From Betaproteobacteria bacterium (GTDB lineage Bacteria; Pseudomonadota; Gammaproteobacteria; Burkholderiales; Rhodocyclaceae), in the NCBI GenBank assembly GCA_020621405.1, contig JAHRYN010000004.1:21618-85617 (forward strand): DNA of 64,000 nucleotides, given 5' to 3'. The notes below the pieces were generated by a model, which worked only from the letters and a program-made list of their open reading frames with translations, was not told where the DNA came from and did no database searches. A program made the position numbers and the translations under genes. Positions 7,516 to 15,575 of the stretch are shown here, in pieces. The stretch's first letter is position 1, and each line of letters begins with the position of its first letter.

Positions 7516-8709
7516 ATGGACGCATTCAAGAACTGGGTCGCACGCAGCGGGATGGGCAGCGTCCTCATCCTCGCGCTGGTGATCATGGTGGTTTTCCCGC
7601 TGACGATGGACATCTTCCGTTTGAACCTCGTCGGCAAATATCTCAGCTACGCCTTCGTCGCCGTCGGACTGGTGATGCTGTGGGGCTACGGCGGCATCCT
7701 GAGTCTGGGCCAGGGCGTGTTCTTCGGCCTCGGCGGCTACATGATGGCCATGTTCCTGAAGCTCGAGGCCTCCGACCCGATCACCACCAAGATCCAGTCG
7801 ACGCCGGGCATTCCCGACTTCATGGACTGGAATCAGCTGACCGCCCTGCCGCTCTGGTGGGAGCCGTTCCGCCACCTGCCGCTGGCGCTGATCGCGGTGG
7901 TCGCGGTACCGATGATCCTAGCCTTCATCATCAGTTTCGCGATGTTCAAGCGGCGGGTCGGCGGTGTGTATTTCGCCATCATCACGCAGGCGGTCGCGCT
8001 CATCCTGACCGTGCTCATCGTCGGCCAGCAGGGCTACACCGGCGGTGTCAACGGCATCACCGACCTGAGGACGATGCTCGGCTGGGACATCCGCGACGAC
8101 TCGGCGAAGTACATCCTCTACTTCGCCAACTGCGTACTGCTGCTGGCCGTGATCCTGCTGTGCCGCTGGATACAGATGTCCAAGCTCGGCACCCTGCTGC
8201 TGGCGATGCGCGACAAGGAAGACCGCGTGCGCTTCTCCGGCTACGACGTGGCCATGTTCAAGGTGTTCGTGTTCGTGCTGGCAGCCGGCATCTCGGCCGT
8301 CGGCGGCGCGATGTTCACGCTGCAGGTCGGTTTCATGTCGCCGTCGCTGGTCGGCATCGTGCCGTCGATCGAAATGGTCATCCTGGCGGCGGTCGGCGGC
8401 CGCATGTCTCTGGTCGGCGCGGTGTATGGCGCGTTGCTGGTCAATGCCGGCAAGACCTACTTCTCCGAAGCCGCCCCCGACCTGTGGCTGTTCCTGATGG
8501 CCGCGCTGTTCATCGGCGTCGTGCTCGTGTTCCCGAACGGTCTGGCCGGCCTCTATGAAAGTCATGTGAAGCCCTGGCTGGCGCGCCGCAAGGCGCCGAA
8601 GGCCTCCACGCAGGCCGTCGAACCGCCCGCCGCACCGCTGTCGTCCCCCAGCCACAAGTCCGCCCCGTCGGCCCCGCTGCCGGGCGGCGTGCAGGGCCAA
8701 TCCGCCTGA
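7516..8709 (+). CDS. urtC: Urea/amide ABC transporter permease, LivM family (UrtC/FmdF type)
   Basis: A 397-residue LivM-type permease, the second membrane subunit of the importer. GYGGILSLGQGVFFGLGGYM near residue 55 is the typical LivM loop, and VILAAVGGRMSLVGAVYGAL lies in the last third. The final 40 residues are rich in proline and alanine, look disordered and probably face the cytoplasm. Spacing to urtB is about 50 bp with AGGAG before the start. A role together with UrtB, UrtD and UrtE follows from gene order and family. Confidence 0.9.
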   Translation: MDAFKNWVARSGMGSVLILALVIMVVFPLTMDIFRLNLVGKYLSYAFVAVGLVMLWGYGGILSLGQGVFFGLGGYMMAMFLKLEASDPITTKIQSTPGIPDFMDWNQLTALPLWWEPFRHLPLALIAVVAVPMILAFIISFAMFKRRVGGVYFAIITQAVALILTVLIVGQQGYTGGVNGITDLRTMLGWDIRDDSAKYILYFANCVLLLAVILLCRWIQMSKLGTLLLAMRDKEDRVRFSGYDVAMFKVFVFVLAAGISAVGGAMFTLQVGFMSPSLVGIVPSIEMVILAAVGGRMSLVGAVYGALLVNAGKTYFSEAAPDLWLFLMAALFIGVVLVFPNGLAGLYESHVKPWLARRKAPKASTQAVEPPAAPLSSPSHKSAPSAPLPGGVQGQSA

Positions 8710-8738
8710 CACCGCGCCTGACCTGACCGGAGACAAAC

Positions 8739-9482
8739 ATGAGCAATACCGACTTCGTACTCGCGATCGAGGACCTGACAGTGTCCTTCGACGGCTTCAA
8801 GGCGATCGACGCACTGACCCTCTACGTCGATCGCGGCGAGCTGCGCGTGATCATCGGACCGAACGGCGCCGGCAAGACCACGCTGCTCGACCTGATCTGC
8901 GGCAAGACGCGCGCCAGCAGCGGCAGCATCAAGTTCAAGAACCAGGAAATGACGAAGGTGCAGGAACACAAGATCGTGCGCGCCGGCATCGGCCGCAAGT
9001 TCCAGACACCGTCGATCTACGAAAACCTGTCCGTCTTCAAGAACCTCGAAGTGTCCTTCCCGCGCGGCCGCAGCGTGCTCGGCGCGCTCGGCTTCCGGTG
9101 CACCGACGAGGTGAAGGACAGGGTGCAGTCGGTGGCCACCGAAATCGGCCTGGCCGACACGCTGGACACCGAAGCCGGCCTGCTGTCGCACGGCCAGAAG
9201 CAGTGGCTGGAGATCGGCATGTTGCTGATGCAGGAGCCCGAGCTGCTGATGCTGGACGAACCGATCGCCGGCATGAGCGTGCGCGAGCGCGAGCTGACCG
9301 GCGAACTGCTGCAGCGCATCTGCAAGGGGCGCTCGGTGATCGTGATCGAGCACGACATGGATTTCGTCAAGCGGATCGCCCACAAGGTCACCGTCATGCA
9401 CCAGGGAAAGATCCTGGCCGAGGGATCGATGGAGAAGGTGCAGTCCGATCCCAAGGTCATCGACGTCTATCTGGGCCACTGA
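8739..9482 (+). CDS. urtD: Urea/amide ABC transporter ATP-binding protein UrtD (LivG family)
   Basis: A 247-residue ABC ATPase. Walker A is GPNGAGKTT near residue 46; the signature region is the UrtD-typical LLSHGQKQWLEIGMLL, where SHGQK replaces the usual LSGGQ, followed by Walker B LLMLDEPIAGM and the switch histidine in IEHDM. This altered signature is normal for UrtD and supports the specific assignment over a generic LivG. The start ATG is preceded by CGGAGA. It forms the nucleotide-binding pair with UrtE. Confidence 0.92.
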   Translation: MSNTDFVLAIEDLTVSFDGFKAIDALTLYVDRGELRVIIGPNGAGKTTLLDLICGKTRASSGSIKFKNQEMTKVQEHKIVRAGIGRKFQTPSIYENLSVFKNLEVSFPRGRSVLGALGFRCTDEVKDRVQSVATEIGLADTLDTEAGLLSHGQKQWLEIGMLLMQEPELLMLDEPIAGMSVRERELTGELLQRICKGRSVIVIEHDMDFVKRIAHKVTVMHQGKILAEGSMEKVQSDPKVIDVYLGH

Positions 9483-9508
9483 GCCCGGACCACCGCGAGG
9501 AAAACATC

Positions 9509-10198
9509 ATGCTCAACGTCAGGGACGTACACGTCGCATACGGCCAGAGCGAGGCGCTGCACGGCATCTCGTTCGAGGCCAACAGGAACGAAACGGTCGC
9601 AGTCATGGGCCGCAACGGCATGGGCAAGACCACGCTGTTCAAGTCACTGATCGGCATCCTGCCGCTGAAGAGCGGCCAGATCGAGGTGGCCGGCAAGGAA
9701 GTGTCGAAGGACGAAAGCTTCCAGCGCGTCGCCAAGGGCATCGCCTACGTACCGCAGGGCCGGATGATCTTCCCGACGCTGACGGTCGAGGAAAACATCC
9801 AGACCGGGCTCGAGAACGCCCGCGTCAAGAAGGTTCCGGAAGACATCTACGCGCTGTTCCCGGTGCTGTGGGAAATGCGCCGGCGCAAGGGCGGCAACCT
9901 GTCCGGCGGCCAGCAGCAGCAGCTGGCGATCGCCCGCGCACTGGTGACCGATCCCAAGGTGCTGCTGCTCGACGAGCCGACCGAAGGCATCCAGCCCTCG
10001 ATCATCAAGGACATCGCGAAGGCGCTGAACGAGATCCGCAAGCTGCGCGAAATCACCATCGTCGTGTCCGAGCAGGTCCTCAGTTTCGCCATGGACGTTG
10101 CCGACCGCCTGTTCGTCATCGAAGGCGGACGCCTGGTCCACGAAAGCACGCGCGCCGAAACCGATACCGCGCGCATCAAGCAGTTCCTGTCCGTCTGA
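9509..10198 (+). CDS. urtE: Urea/amide ABC transporter ATP-binding protein UrtE (LivF family)
   Basis: A 229-residue ABC ATPase starting MLNVRDVHVAYGQSEAL. Walker A is GRNGMGKTT, the signature NLSGGQQQQLAIARAL and Walker B LLLDEPTEGIQ. The ATG at 9509 has AGGAAAA upstream and removes the long artificial N-terminal extension that an upstream in-frame start would give. It closes the five-gene transporter set and is followed after 38 bp by fmdA. Confidence 0.92.
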   Translation: MLNVRDVHVAYGQSEALHGISFEANRNETVAVMGRNGMGKTTLFKSLIGILPLKSGQIEVAGKEVSKDESFQRVAKGIAYVPQGRMIFPTLTVEENIQTGLENARVKKVPEDIYALFPVLWEMRRRKGGNLSGGQQQQLAIARALVTDPKVLLLDEPTEGIQPSIIKDIAKALNEIRKLREITIVVSEQVLSFAMDVADRLFVIEGGRLVHESTRAETDTARIKQFLSV

Positions 10199-10236
10199 CC
10201 GCCTTCCATCCGCCCGCACATCCCAAGGAGATAAAC

Positions 10237-11469
10237 ATGGCCGAGACCCTGATCAAGGTAGACCTGAACCAGTCGCCGTACGAAAACGACATGGTGCACA
10301 ACCGCTGGCACCCCGACATCCCGATCGTCACCTGGGTCAAGCCGGGCGACGACTTCAAGATCGAGACCTACGACTGGACCGGCGGCTACATCAAGAACAA
10401 CGACAGCGCCGACGACGTGCGCGACATCGACCTGACCACGGTGCACTTCCTGTCCGGCCCGATCGGCATCGAGGGCTGCGAGCCGGGTGACCTGCTGGTG
10501 GTCGACATCCTCGACATCGGCGCCAAGGAAGACAGCCTGTGGGGCTTCAACGGCTTCTTCTCGAAGAAGAACGGCGGCGGCTTCCTGACCGACCACTTCC
10601 CGCTGGCCCAGAAATCGATCTGGGACATCAAGGGCATGTTCACCGAGTCGCGCCACGTGCCCGGCGTGAAGTACGCCGGCCTGATCCACCCGGGCCTGAT
10701 CGGCTGCCTGCCCGACCCCAAGCTGCTGGAAGAGTGGAACAAGCGCGAAGTCGATTTCATCAACACCGATCCGGACCGCGTGCCCGCGCTGGGCTGCCCG
10801 CCGTGCGCACCGACCGCCCACATGGGACGCATGAAGGGCGAGGCGCGCGACAAGGCGGCGGCCGAAGCCGCCCGCACCGTGCCGCCACGCGAACACGGCG
10901 GCAACTGCGACATCAAGGACCTGTCGCGCGGCTCGCGCATCTACTTCCCGGTCTATGTGAAGGGCGCCGGCCTGTCGATGGGCGACCTGCACTTCTCGCA
11001 GGGCGACGGCGAAATCACCTTCTGCGGCGCCATCGAAATGGCCGGCTGGCTGCACCTGCGGGTGAACATCATCAAGGACGGCATGAAGAAGTACGCGATC
11101 AAGAATCCGATCTTCAAGCCCAGCCCGATCGCACCGAAGTACGACGACTACCTGATCTTCGAAGGCATTTCGGTCGACGAGCAGGGCAAGCAGCACTACC
11201 TCGACGTCCATGTCGCCTACCGTCAGGCCTGCCTGAACGCCATCGAGTACCTGAAGAAGTTCGGCTACTCCGGTGCCCAGGCCTACTCGATCCTCGGCAC
11301 CGCACCGGTGCAGGGCCACATCAGCGGCGTGGTCGACATTCCGAACGCCTGCGCCACGCTGTGGCTGCCGACCGACATATTCGACTTCGACATCATGCCG
11401 ACCGAAGCCGGTCCGGTGAAGTTCATCGACGGCAGCATCCAGATGCCGCTGTCGCCGGACGTGGTCTGA
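10237..11469 (+). CDS. fmdA: Formamidase (FmdA/AmdA family)
   Basis: A 410-residue cytoplasmic amidohydrolase of the acetamidase/formamidase family, expected to convert formamide to formate and ammonia and perhaps to act on other short amides. The opening ETLIKVDLNQSPYENDMVHN, the TVHFLSGPIGIEGCEPGDLL core and the cysteine pair in PALGCPPCAPTAHMG are family hallmarks, and the length equals that of the Methylophilus enzyme. AAGGAG lies before ATG 10237. Placed behind an amide importer and before fmdB, it would release imported amide nitrogen as ammonium, with formate available for oxidation in a C1-using organism. Confidence 0.93.
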   Translation: MAETLIKVDLNQSPYENDMVHNRWHPDIPIVTWVKPGDDFKIETYDWTGGYIKNNDSADDVRDIDLTTVHFLSGPIGIEGCEPGDLLVVDILDIGAKEDSLWGFNGFFSKKNGGGFLTDHFPLAQKSIWDIKGMFTESRHVPGVKYAGLIHPGLIGCLPDPKLLEEWNKREVDFINTDPDRVPALGCPPCAPTAHMGRMKGEARDKAAAEAARTVPPREHGGNCDIKDLSRGSRIYFPVYVKGAGLSMGDLHFSQGDGEITFCGAIEMAGWLHLRVNIIKDGMKKYAIKNPIFKPSPIAPKYDDYLIFEGISVDEQGKQHYLDVHVAYRQACLNAIEYLKKFGYSGAQAYSILGTAPVQGHISGVVDIPNACATLWLPTDIFDFDIMPTEAGPVKFIDGSIQMPLSPDVV

Positions 11470-11479
11470 GGCCGCCGCC

Positions 11480-11809
11480 ATGCCGACCTACGACTATCAA
11501 TGCGCGTCGCATGGCGGCTTCACCGCCATGCGCAGCATCGCGCAGCGCGACGCCGCCTGCCTGTGTCCGGAATGCGGCACGCCGGCGCAGCGGGTGCTGG
11601 TCACGGCGCCCTCGTTCGCCGACATGCCGGGCCAGCTGCGTACCGCCCACGCCACCAACGAACGCAGCCGCCACGAACCGAAGCTGGCCAGCCGCACGCA
11701 CGGAGCCGGCTGTTCCTGCTGCAGCGGCAAACCCGGCCGCAACACCGCGGTCGCGAAAGACGGCTCCAAGGCTTTCCCCTCGAAGCGCCCCTGGATGATC
11801 AGCCACTGA
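11480..11809 (+). CDS. fmdB: FmdB-family zinc-ribbon protein
   Basis: A 109-residue small protein. The N-terminal 45 residues are an FmdB-type zinc ribbon: MPTYDYQC, then CLCPECG, giving the paired cysteines that would hold zinc. The tail has another cysteine cluster (GCSCCSG) and basic residues. FmdB was proposed as a regulator in Methylophilus, but the biochemical role of the family is not settled. It starts 10 bp after the fmdA stop and is surely cotranscribed. Confidence 0.85.
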   Translation: MPTYDYQCASHGGFTAMRSIAQRDAACLCPECGTPAQRVLVTAPSFADMPGQLRTAHATNERSRHEPKLASRTHGAGCSCCSGKPGRNTAVAKDGSKAFPSKRPWMISH

Positions 11810-11887
11810 CCCTCATCAGCCCATTTCCAGCCAGTTTTCAGCCCATTGCACCTTGAACCTTTGTTACCAACCCGGGAGTCCCGCATC

Positions 11888-13054
11888 ATGAAAAACACCA
11901 CCAAAACCCGTCTGCGCAGCGTGTCGTCCATTCCGCGCCTCGGCGCCCTGGCCGTGGCGCTGGCCGCCGCCGGCAGCGCCAATGCCGGCGTCACCGTAGC
12001 CGGCCCCGGCGACAGCTACCTGACGCTCGGCCTGTGGCTGCGCACCTCCTACACCAACGCGGAAGATGCGGCGCCGAACGGCACCTCGCGCTCGAGCGAC
12101 TTCAACGTCGATTCGATCCGCATCATCACCAGCGGCAAGATCACGAAGAACATCGGCGCCATGGTGAATTTCGAACGCAAGTCGGACGAAACCATGCGCC
12201 TGCTCGACGTGGTGGCGCAGTTCCAGCTGATGGACGGCCTGAACTTCTGGTTCGGCCGCATGCTGCCGCCGAGTGACCGCGCCAATCTGGCCGGCCCCTA
12301 CTTCGCCAACGTGTGGGAATACCCGATGGTGTCGCAGTACCCGAACGCCTTCACCGGCCGCGACACCGGCGCGCTGCTCTGGGGCAACATTTTCGACGGC
12401 AAGCTGCTGTACGCAGTCGGTGCCTATCAGGGCAAGAACCGCGGCACCGGCCTGTCGAACGACTCGGCAGATCCGCTGTACGCCGGTCGCATCGCCTACA
12501 GCTTCCTCGAGCCGGAACTGGGCTATTACGGCACCAACAGCTATTTCGGCGGCAAGGAAGTGTTCACCGTCGGCGCCGCCTACCAGTACCAGAAGAACGG
12601 CGTCGGCACCGCCACCGCCAATGGTGACTACCGTGCCTGGAACGTCGACGCGCTGTTCGAGACCAAGATGGCCAACGGCGGCGTGATCACCCTCGAGGGT
12701 GCCTATTACGACTACGACACCGACGACATCTCCGACACTTCGGCTGGCGTGGTCGCAGCCTGTGCCGCAGTCAATGCCAACAACTGCGGCGGCGCGGTGC
12801 AGGGCGACGCATGGCTGGGAACTGCCGCCTACCTGATCCCGGTCAAGGTCGGCATCGGCCAGTTCCAGCCCTACGTCCGCTACCAGACCTTCGATCCGGA
12901 TGGCGGCTCGAAGAGCAAGCAGTGGGACATCGGCCTGAGCTACATCATGGCCGGACACAACGCACGCATCACCGCGGTCTATTCCGACATGGACCCGGGC
13001 GCCGGCGCCAGCAACAAGGACAAGTTCATCCTCGGCGTGCAGCTGATGTATTGA
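11888..13054 (+). CDS. Outer-membrane porin, FmdC-like (first of two paralogues)
   Basis: A 388-residue secreted protein. A signal peptide of about 34 residues (basic start, LGALAVALAAAGSANA, cleavage before GVTV) precedes a mature chain of alternating polar and aromatic residues typical of an outer-membrane beta barrel and ending in aromatic tyrosine. Shared landmarks with the next gene are AGPYFANVWEYPMVSQYPNA, YQGKNRGTGLSNDS and YYDYDTDDISD. In Methylophilus the fmdC gene next to formamidase encodes an amide-inducible porin, and position here supports the same role. It is followed by a terminator. Confidence 0.8.
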   Translation: MKNTTKTRLRSVSSIPRLGALAVALAAAGSANAGVTVAGPGDSYLTLGLWLRTSYTNAEDAAPNGTSRSSDFNVDSIRIITSGKITKNIGAMVNFERKSDETMRLLDVVAQFQLMDGLNFWFGRMLPPSDRANLAGPYFANVWEYPMVSQYPNAFTGRDTGALLWGNIFDGKLLYAVGAYQGKNRGTGLSNDSADPLYAGRIAYSFLEPELGYYGTNSYFGGKEVFTVGAAYQYQKNGVGTATANGDYRAWNVDALFETKMANGGVITLEGAYYDYDTDDISDTSAGVVAACAAVNANNCGGAVQGDAWLGTAAYLIPVKVGIGQFQPYVRYQTFDPDGGSKSKQWDIGLSYIMAGHNARITAVYSDMDPGAGASNKDKFILGVQLMY

Positions 13055-13096
13055 TGAACGCGGCAGCCGGCGTGCAATGCGCCGGCCGCGTCTTCG

Positions 13097-13128
13097 AAGG
13101 GTGCGCCACGGCGCACCCTTCTTGTTTT
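13097..13128 (+). terminator. Rho-independent terminator after first porin
   Basis: AAGGGTGCGCC and GGCGCACCCTT form an 11-bp stem with a minimal AC loop (pairs next to the loop will open), followed by CTTGTTTT. Confidence 0.8.
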
Positions 13129-13195
13129 CCGGCACGGCGCGTACCGGCCAGACCGCGGACTCGGGCACCCCGTACATTTGGCCGGTCGACCGAAC

Positions 13196-13210
13196 GCACC
13201 ATAACGGTGC
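13196..13210. promoter_or_regulatory. Candidate NtrC-type binding site before second porin
   Basis: GCACCATAACGGTGC matches GCAC-N7-GTGC and equals the dyad at 4884-4898 in 13 of 15 positions. It lies about 100 bp before the second porin start, a normal distance for an enhancer, although I see no clear -24/-12 promoter between them. Confidence 0.45.
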
Positions 13211-13311
13211 ACAATCCGTCCCGCCATGCATCCAGCCTTGCCGGCAATGGCGACTGGAAACGGAAGCGGGCATCGACCCGCACCAACGCGATCCACCGGA
13301 AAACCTTCTCG

Positions 13312-14475
13312 ATGACGACGACAAAACAAGAAATCCGCGCACGCGGAACGACTGCCCGTGCAGTACGCAACACGATTTCCACTGCCCTGGCCGGCCTGCT
13401 TGCCGCGGCCGGCTGCGCCCAGGCCGCTTCGACCTTCAACGGGCCGGGCGACAGTTCGCTGACGCTGGGCATGTGGACGAGCGGCGCCTACACCAACACC
13501 GAACAGGCGGGCGGCGTCCACCACAGCGACCTGTCGCTGGATTCGTTCCGGATCATCACGGTCGCGCAGATCACGAAGCAGGTGAGCCTGATGACGAACT
13601 TCGCGCGGCTGGAGGGTGAGTCGATGCGCCTGCTCGACCTGATGGCGCAGATCGAACTGACCGAGGGCGTCAATATCGCGTTCGGCCGCCTGCTGGTACC
13701 GGGCGACCGCGCACAGATGGCCGGCCCCTACTTCGCCAACGTGTGGGAATACCCGATGGTGTCGCGTTACCCGAACGCCTATACCGGCCGCGACAACGGC
13801 GCCACGCTGTGGGGCAACATACTGGACAAGCGCCTGCTCTACATGGCCGGCGTCTATCAGGGCAAGAACCGCAGCGCCGGCCTGTCGAACGACTCGTCGC
13901 GCGACTATCTTTACGCCGGCCGCATCGCCTGGAGCTTCTTCGAGCAGGAAACCGGTTACTTCGGCAATGACGACTACTTCGGCACCAAGGAAATCCTGAC
14001 CATAGGTGCCGCCTTCCAGACGCAGAACAACGGTGTCGGCCTGGCCGGCGCACGGGGCGACTTCACCGCCTGGAACATCGATGCGCTGCTGCAGACCCGG
14101 CTGTCGACCGGCGGCCACCTGACACTGGAAGCCGCGTACTACGACTACGACACCGACGGCGTCGCCGACGTCGCCCCGAACGACCCGCTGTGCCACCACA
14201 CGACCAACTGCGGCGGCGCAACCCAGGGCGACGCCTGGAAGGTGACCGCGGCCTACCTGTTCCCGACACGCATCGGCATCGGCCAGTTCCAGCCCTATGT
14301 GCGCTACCAGGAGTTCAATCCGGACTCCGGCCCGTCAAACGACCAGTGGGACCTCGGCCTGACCTATGTCATCGCCGGCCACAACACCCGCATCAGCGGC
14401 GTCTATTCCAGCATGGGCACCGACGGCGGGCCGTCGCGCGACAAGTTCATCCTCGGCCTGCAATACATGTACTGA
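13312..14475 (+). CDS. Outer-membrane porin, FmdC-like (second paralogue)
   Basis: A 387-residue paralogue of the preceding porin. The signal peptide ([17 protein letters not shown]) is followed by a barrel that keeps the same landmarks: GPGDSSLTLGMW, AGPYFANVWEYPMVSRYPNA, YQGKNRSAGLSNDS and YYDYDTDGVAD. Differences concentrate in predicted loop stretches, for example the cysteine-bearing insert C-HHTTNC-GG near residue 300, which both copies have in different form. It has its own upstream region with an NtrC-type dyad and its own terminator, so it can be regulated apart from the first copy. I start at ATG 13312 because the signal peptide begins soon after. Confidence 0.8.
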   Translation: MTTTKQEIRARGTTARAVRNTISTALAGLLAAAGCAQAASTFNGPGDSSLTLGMWTSGAYTNTEQAGGVHHSDLSLDSFRIITVAQITKQVSLMTNFARLEGESMRLLDLMAQIELTEGVNIAFGRLLVPGDRAQMAGPYFANVWEYPMVSRYPNAYTGRDNGATLWGNILDKRLLYMAGVYQGKNRSAGLSNDSSRDYLYAGRIAWSFFEQETGYFGNDDYFGTKEILTIGAAFQTQNNGVGLAGARGDFTAWNIDALLQTRLSTGGHLTLEAAYYDYDTDGVADVAPNDPLCHHTTNCGGATQGDAWKVTAAYLFPTRIGIGQFQPYVRYQEFNPDSGPSNDQWDLGLTYVIAGHNTRISGVYSSMGTDGGPSRDKFILGLQYMY

Positions 14476-14510
14476 GGCTTTGCCGCACCGGCAGCGGCCG
14501 GTACGTTCCA

Positions 14511-14540
14511 GGGGGCACGCATTGCGCGTGCCCCTTTTGT
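14511..14540 (+). terminator. Rho-independent terminator after second porin
   Basis: GGGGCACGC (14512-14520) pairs with GCGTGCCCC (14526-14534), followed by TTTTGTTT. Confidence 0.8.
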
Positions 14541-14717
14541 TTCATGCGCCATCATTTATTGCACCGGCGTCACGGTCCTGTCATGCGCGCAGGCTTGAAT
14601 GCCGGCCGTGACCACCATAGAAACATACGCCCGGCGCCTGGCGCCCCAAGCTTGCTCCGGCCGGCCGGTCCGGGGCTGCAACATCCCGGCAGAGGCCGGG
14701 CCCCGCGACCGAAACGC

Positions 14718-15506
14718 ATGAGTGTCGAACCGCAGCGGGTACGCGCCCTCTTCCTGTCCGACATCCATCTGGGCACGCGCGGCTGCCAGGCCGACGCACT
14801 GCTCGACTTCCTGCGTCACTACGAGTCCGACTATCTGTACCTGGTGGGCGACATCATCGACTTCTGGGCGATGAGCCGGTCCATCCACTGGACACCGGCC
14901 CAGAACACCGTGGTGCAGAAAGTGCTGCGCCGGGCGCGCAAGGGCACCCAGGTCATTTTCGTTCCCGGCAATCACGACGAAGCACTGCGCGAATACGCAG
15001 GCATCGTGTTCGGCGACATTCCGGTGCATCTGGACCACGTACACGTTGCCGCCGACGGTCGGCGCTACTGGCTGGTGCATGGCGACGATTTCGATCAGGT
15101 CACGCGCCACCACCGCTGGGTCGCGCTGATGGGCGACGTGGCCTACAACGCGCTGGTGCGCATCAATGCCTGGCTGTCCCGCGTACGCAGGCGGCTCGGC
15201 ATCGCCGGCTACTGGTCGCTGGCCGGCTACGCAAAGCGCAAGGTCAAGAGTGCGGTCAGCTTCATCTTCGACTTCGAGGACTCGGTGATGCACGAGGCGC
15301 GCGCACGCGGCGTCGATGGCGTCATCTGCGGCCACATCCACGCGGTCGCGCTGCGCGAGGTGCGGGGCCTGACCTACATGAACTGCGGCGACTGGGTGGA
15401 CAGCTGCACCGCCATCGTCGAACACGCCGACGGCCGTTTCGCCGTCATCGACTGGGGTCAGGAGCTGCGCAGCGCCGGCCCGCGCCCGGCGCCTGCCGGT
15501 GAATGA
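14718..15506 (+). CDS. Calcineurin-like metallophosphoesterase, LpxH-like UDP-diacylglucosamine diphosphatase family
   Basis: A 262-residue phosphoesterase with the complete metal-site motif set in order: DIHLG (near residue 15), GDIIDFW (about 46), GNHDE (about 85), the VHGDDFD segment and GHIHA near residue 210. The length and the FDFEDSVMHEA stretch place it with the longer LpxH-like proteins rather than with classical LpxH of about 240 residues. Hydrolysis of UDP-2,3-diacylglucosamine in lipid A synthesis is the family prediction, but the same fold serves other substrates. It has its own start after the porin terminator. Confidence 0.75.
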   Translation: MSVEPQRVRALFLSDIHLGTRGCQADALLDFLRHYESDYLYLVGDIIDFWAMSRSIHWTPAQNTVVQKVLRRARKGTQVIFVPGNHDEALREYAGIVFGDIPVHLDHVHVAADGRRYWLVHGDDFDQVTRHHRWVALMGDVAYNALVRINAWLSRVRRRLGIAGYWSLAGYAKRKVKSAVSFIFDFEDSVMHEARARGVDGVICGHIHAVALREVRGLTYMNCGDWVDSCTAIVEHADGRFAVIDWGQELRSAGPRPAPAGE

Positions 15507-15575
15507 AGAAGCAGCCGCGGCCAGACCGTCGTCCGGTGGATGACGATCCGATCGCGACCGTTCGCTGCGCCCCCT

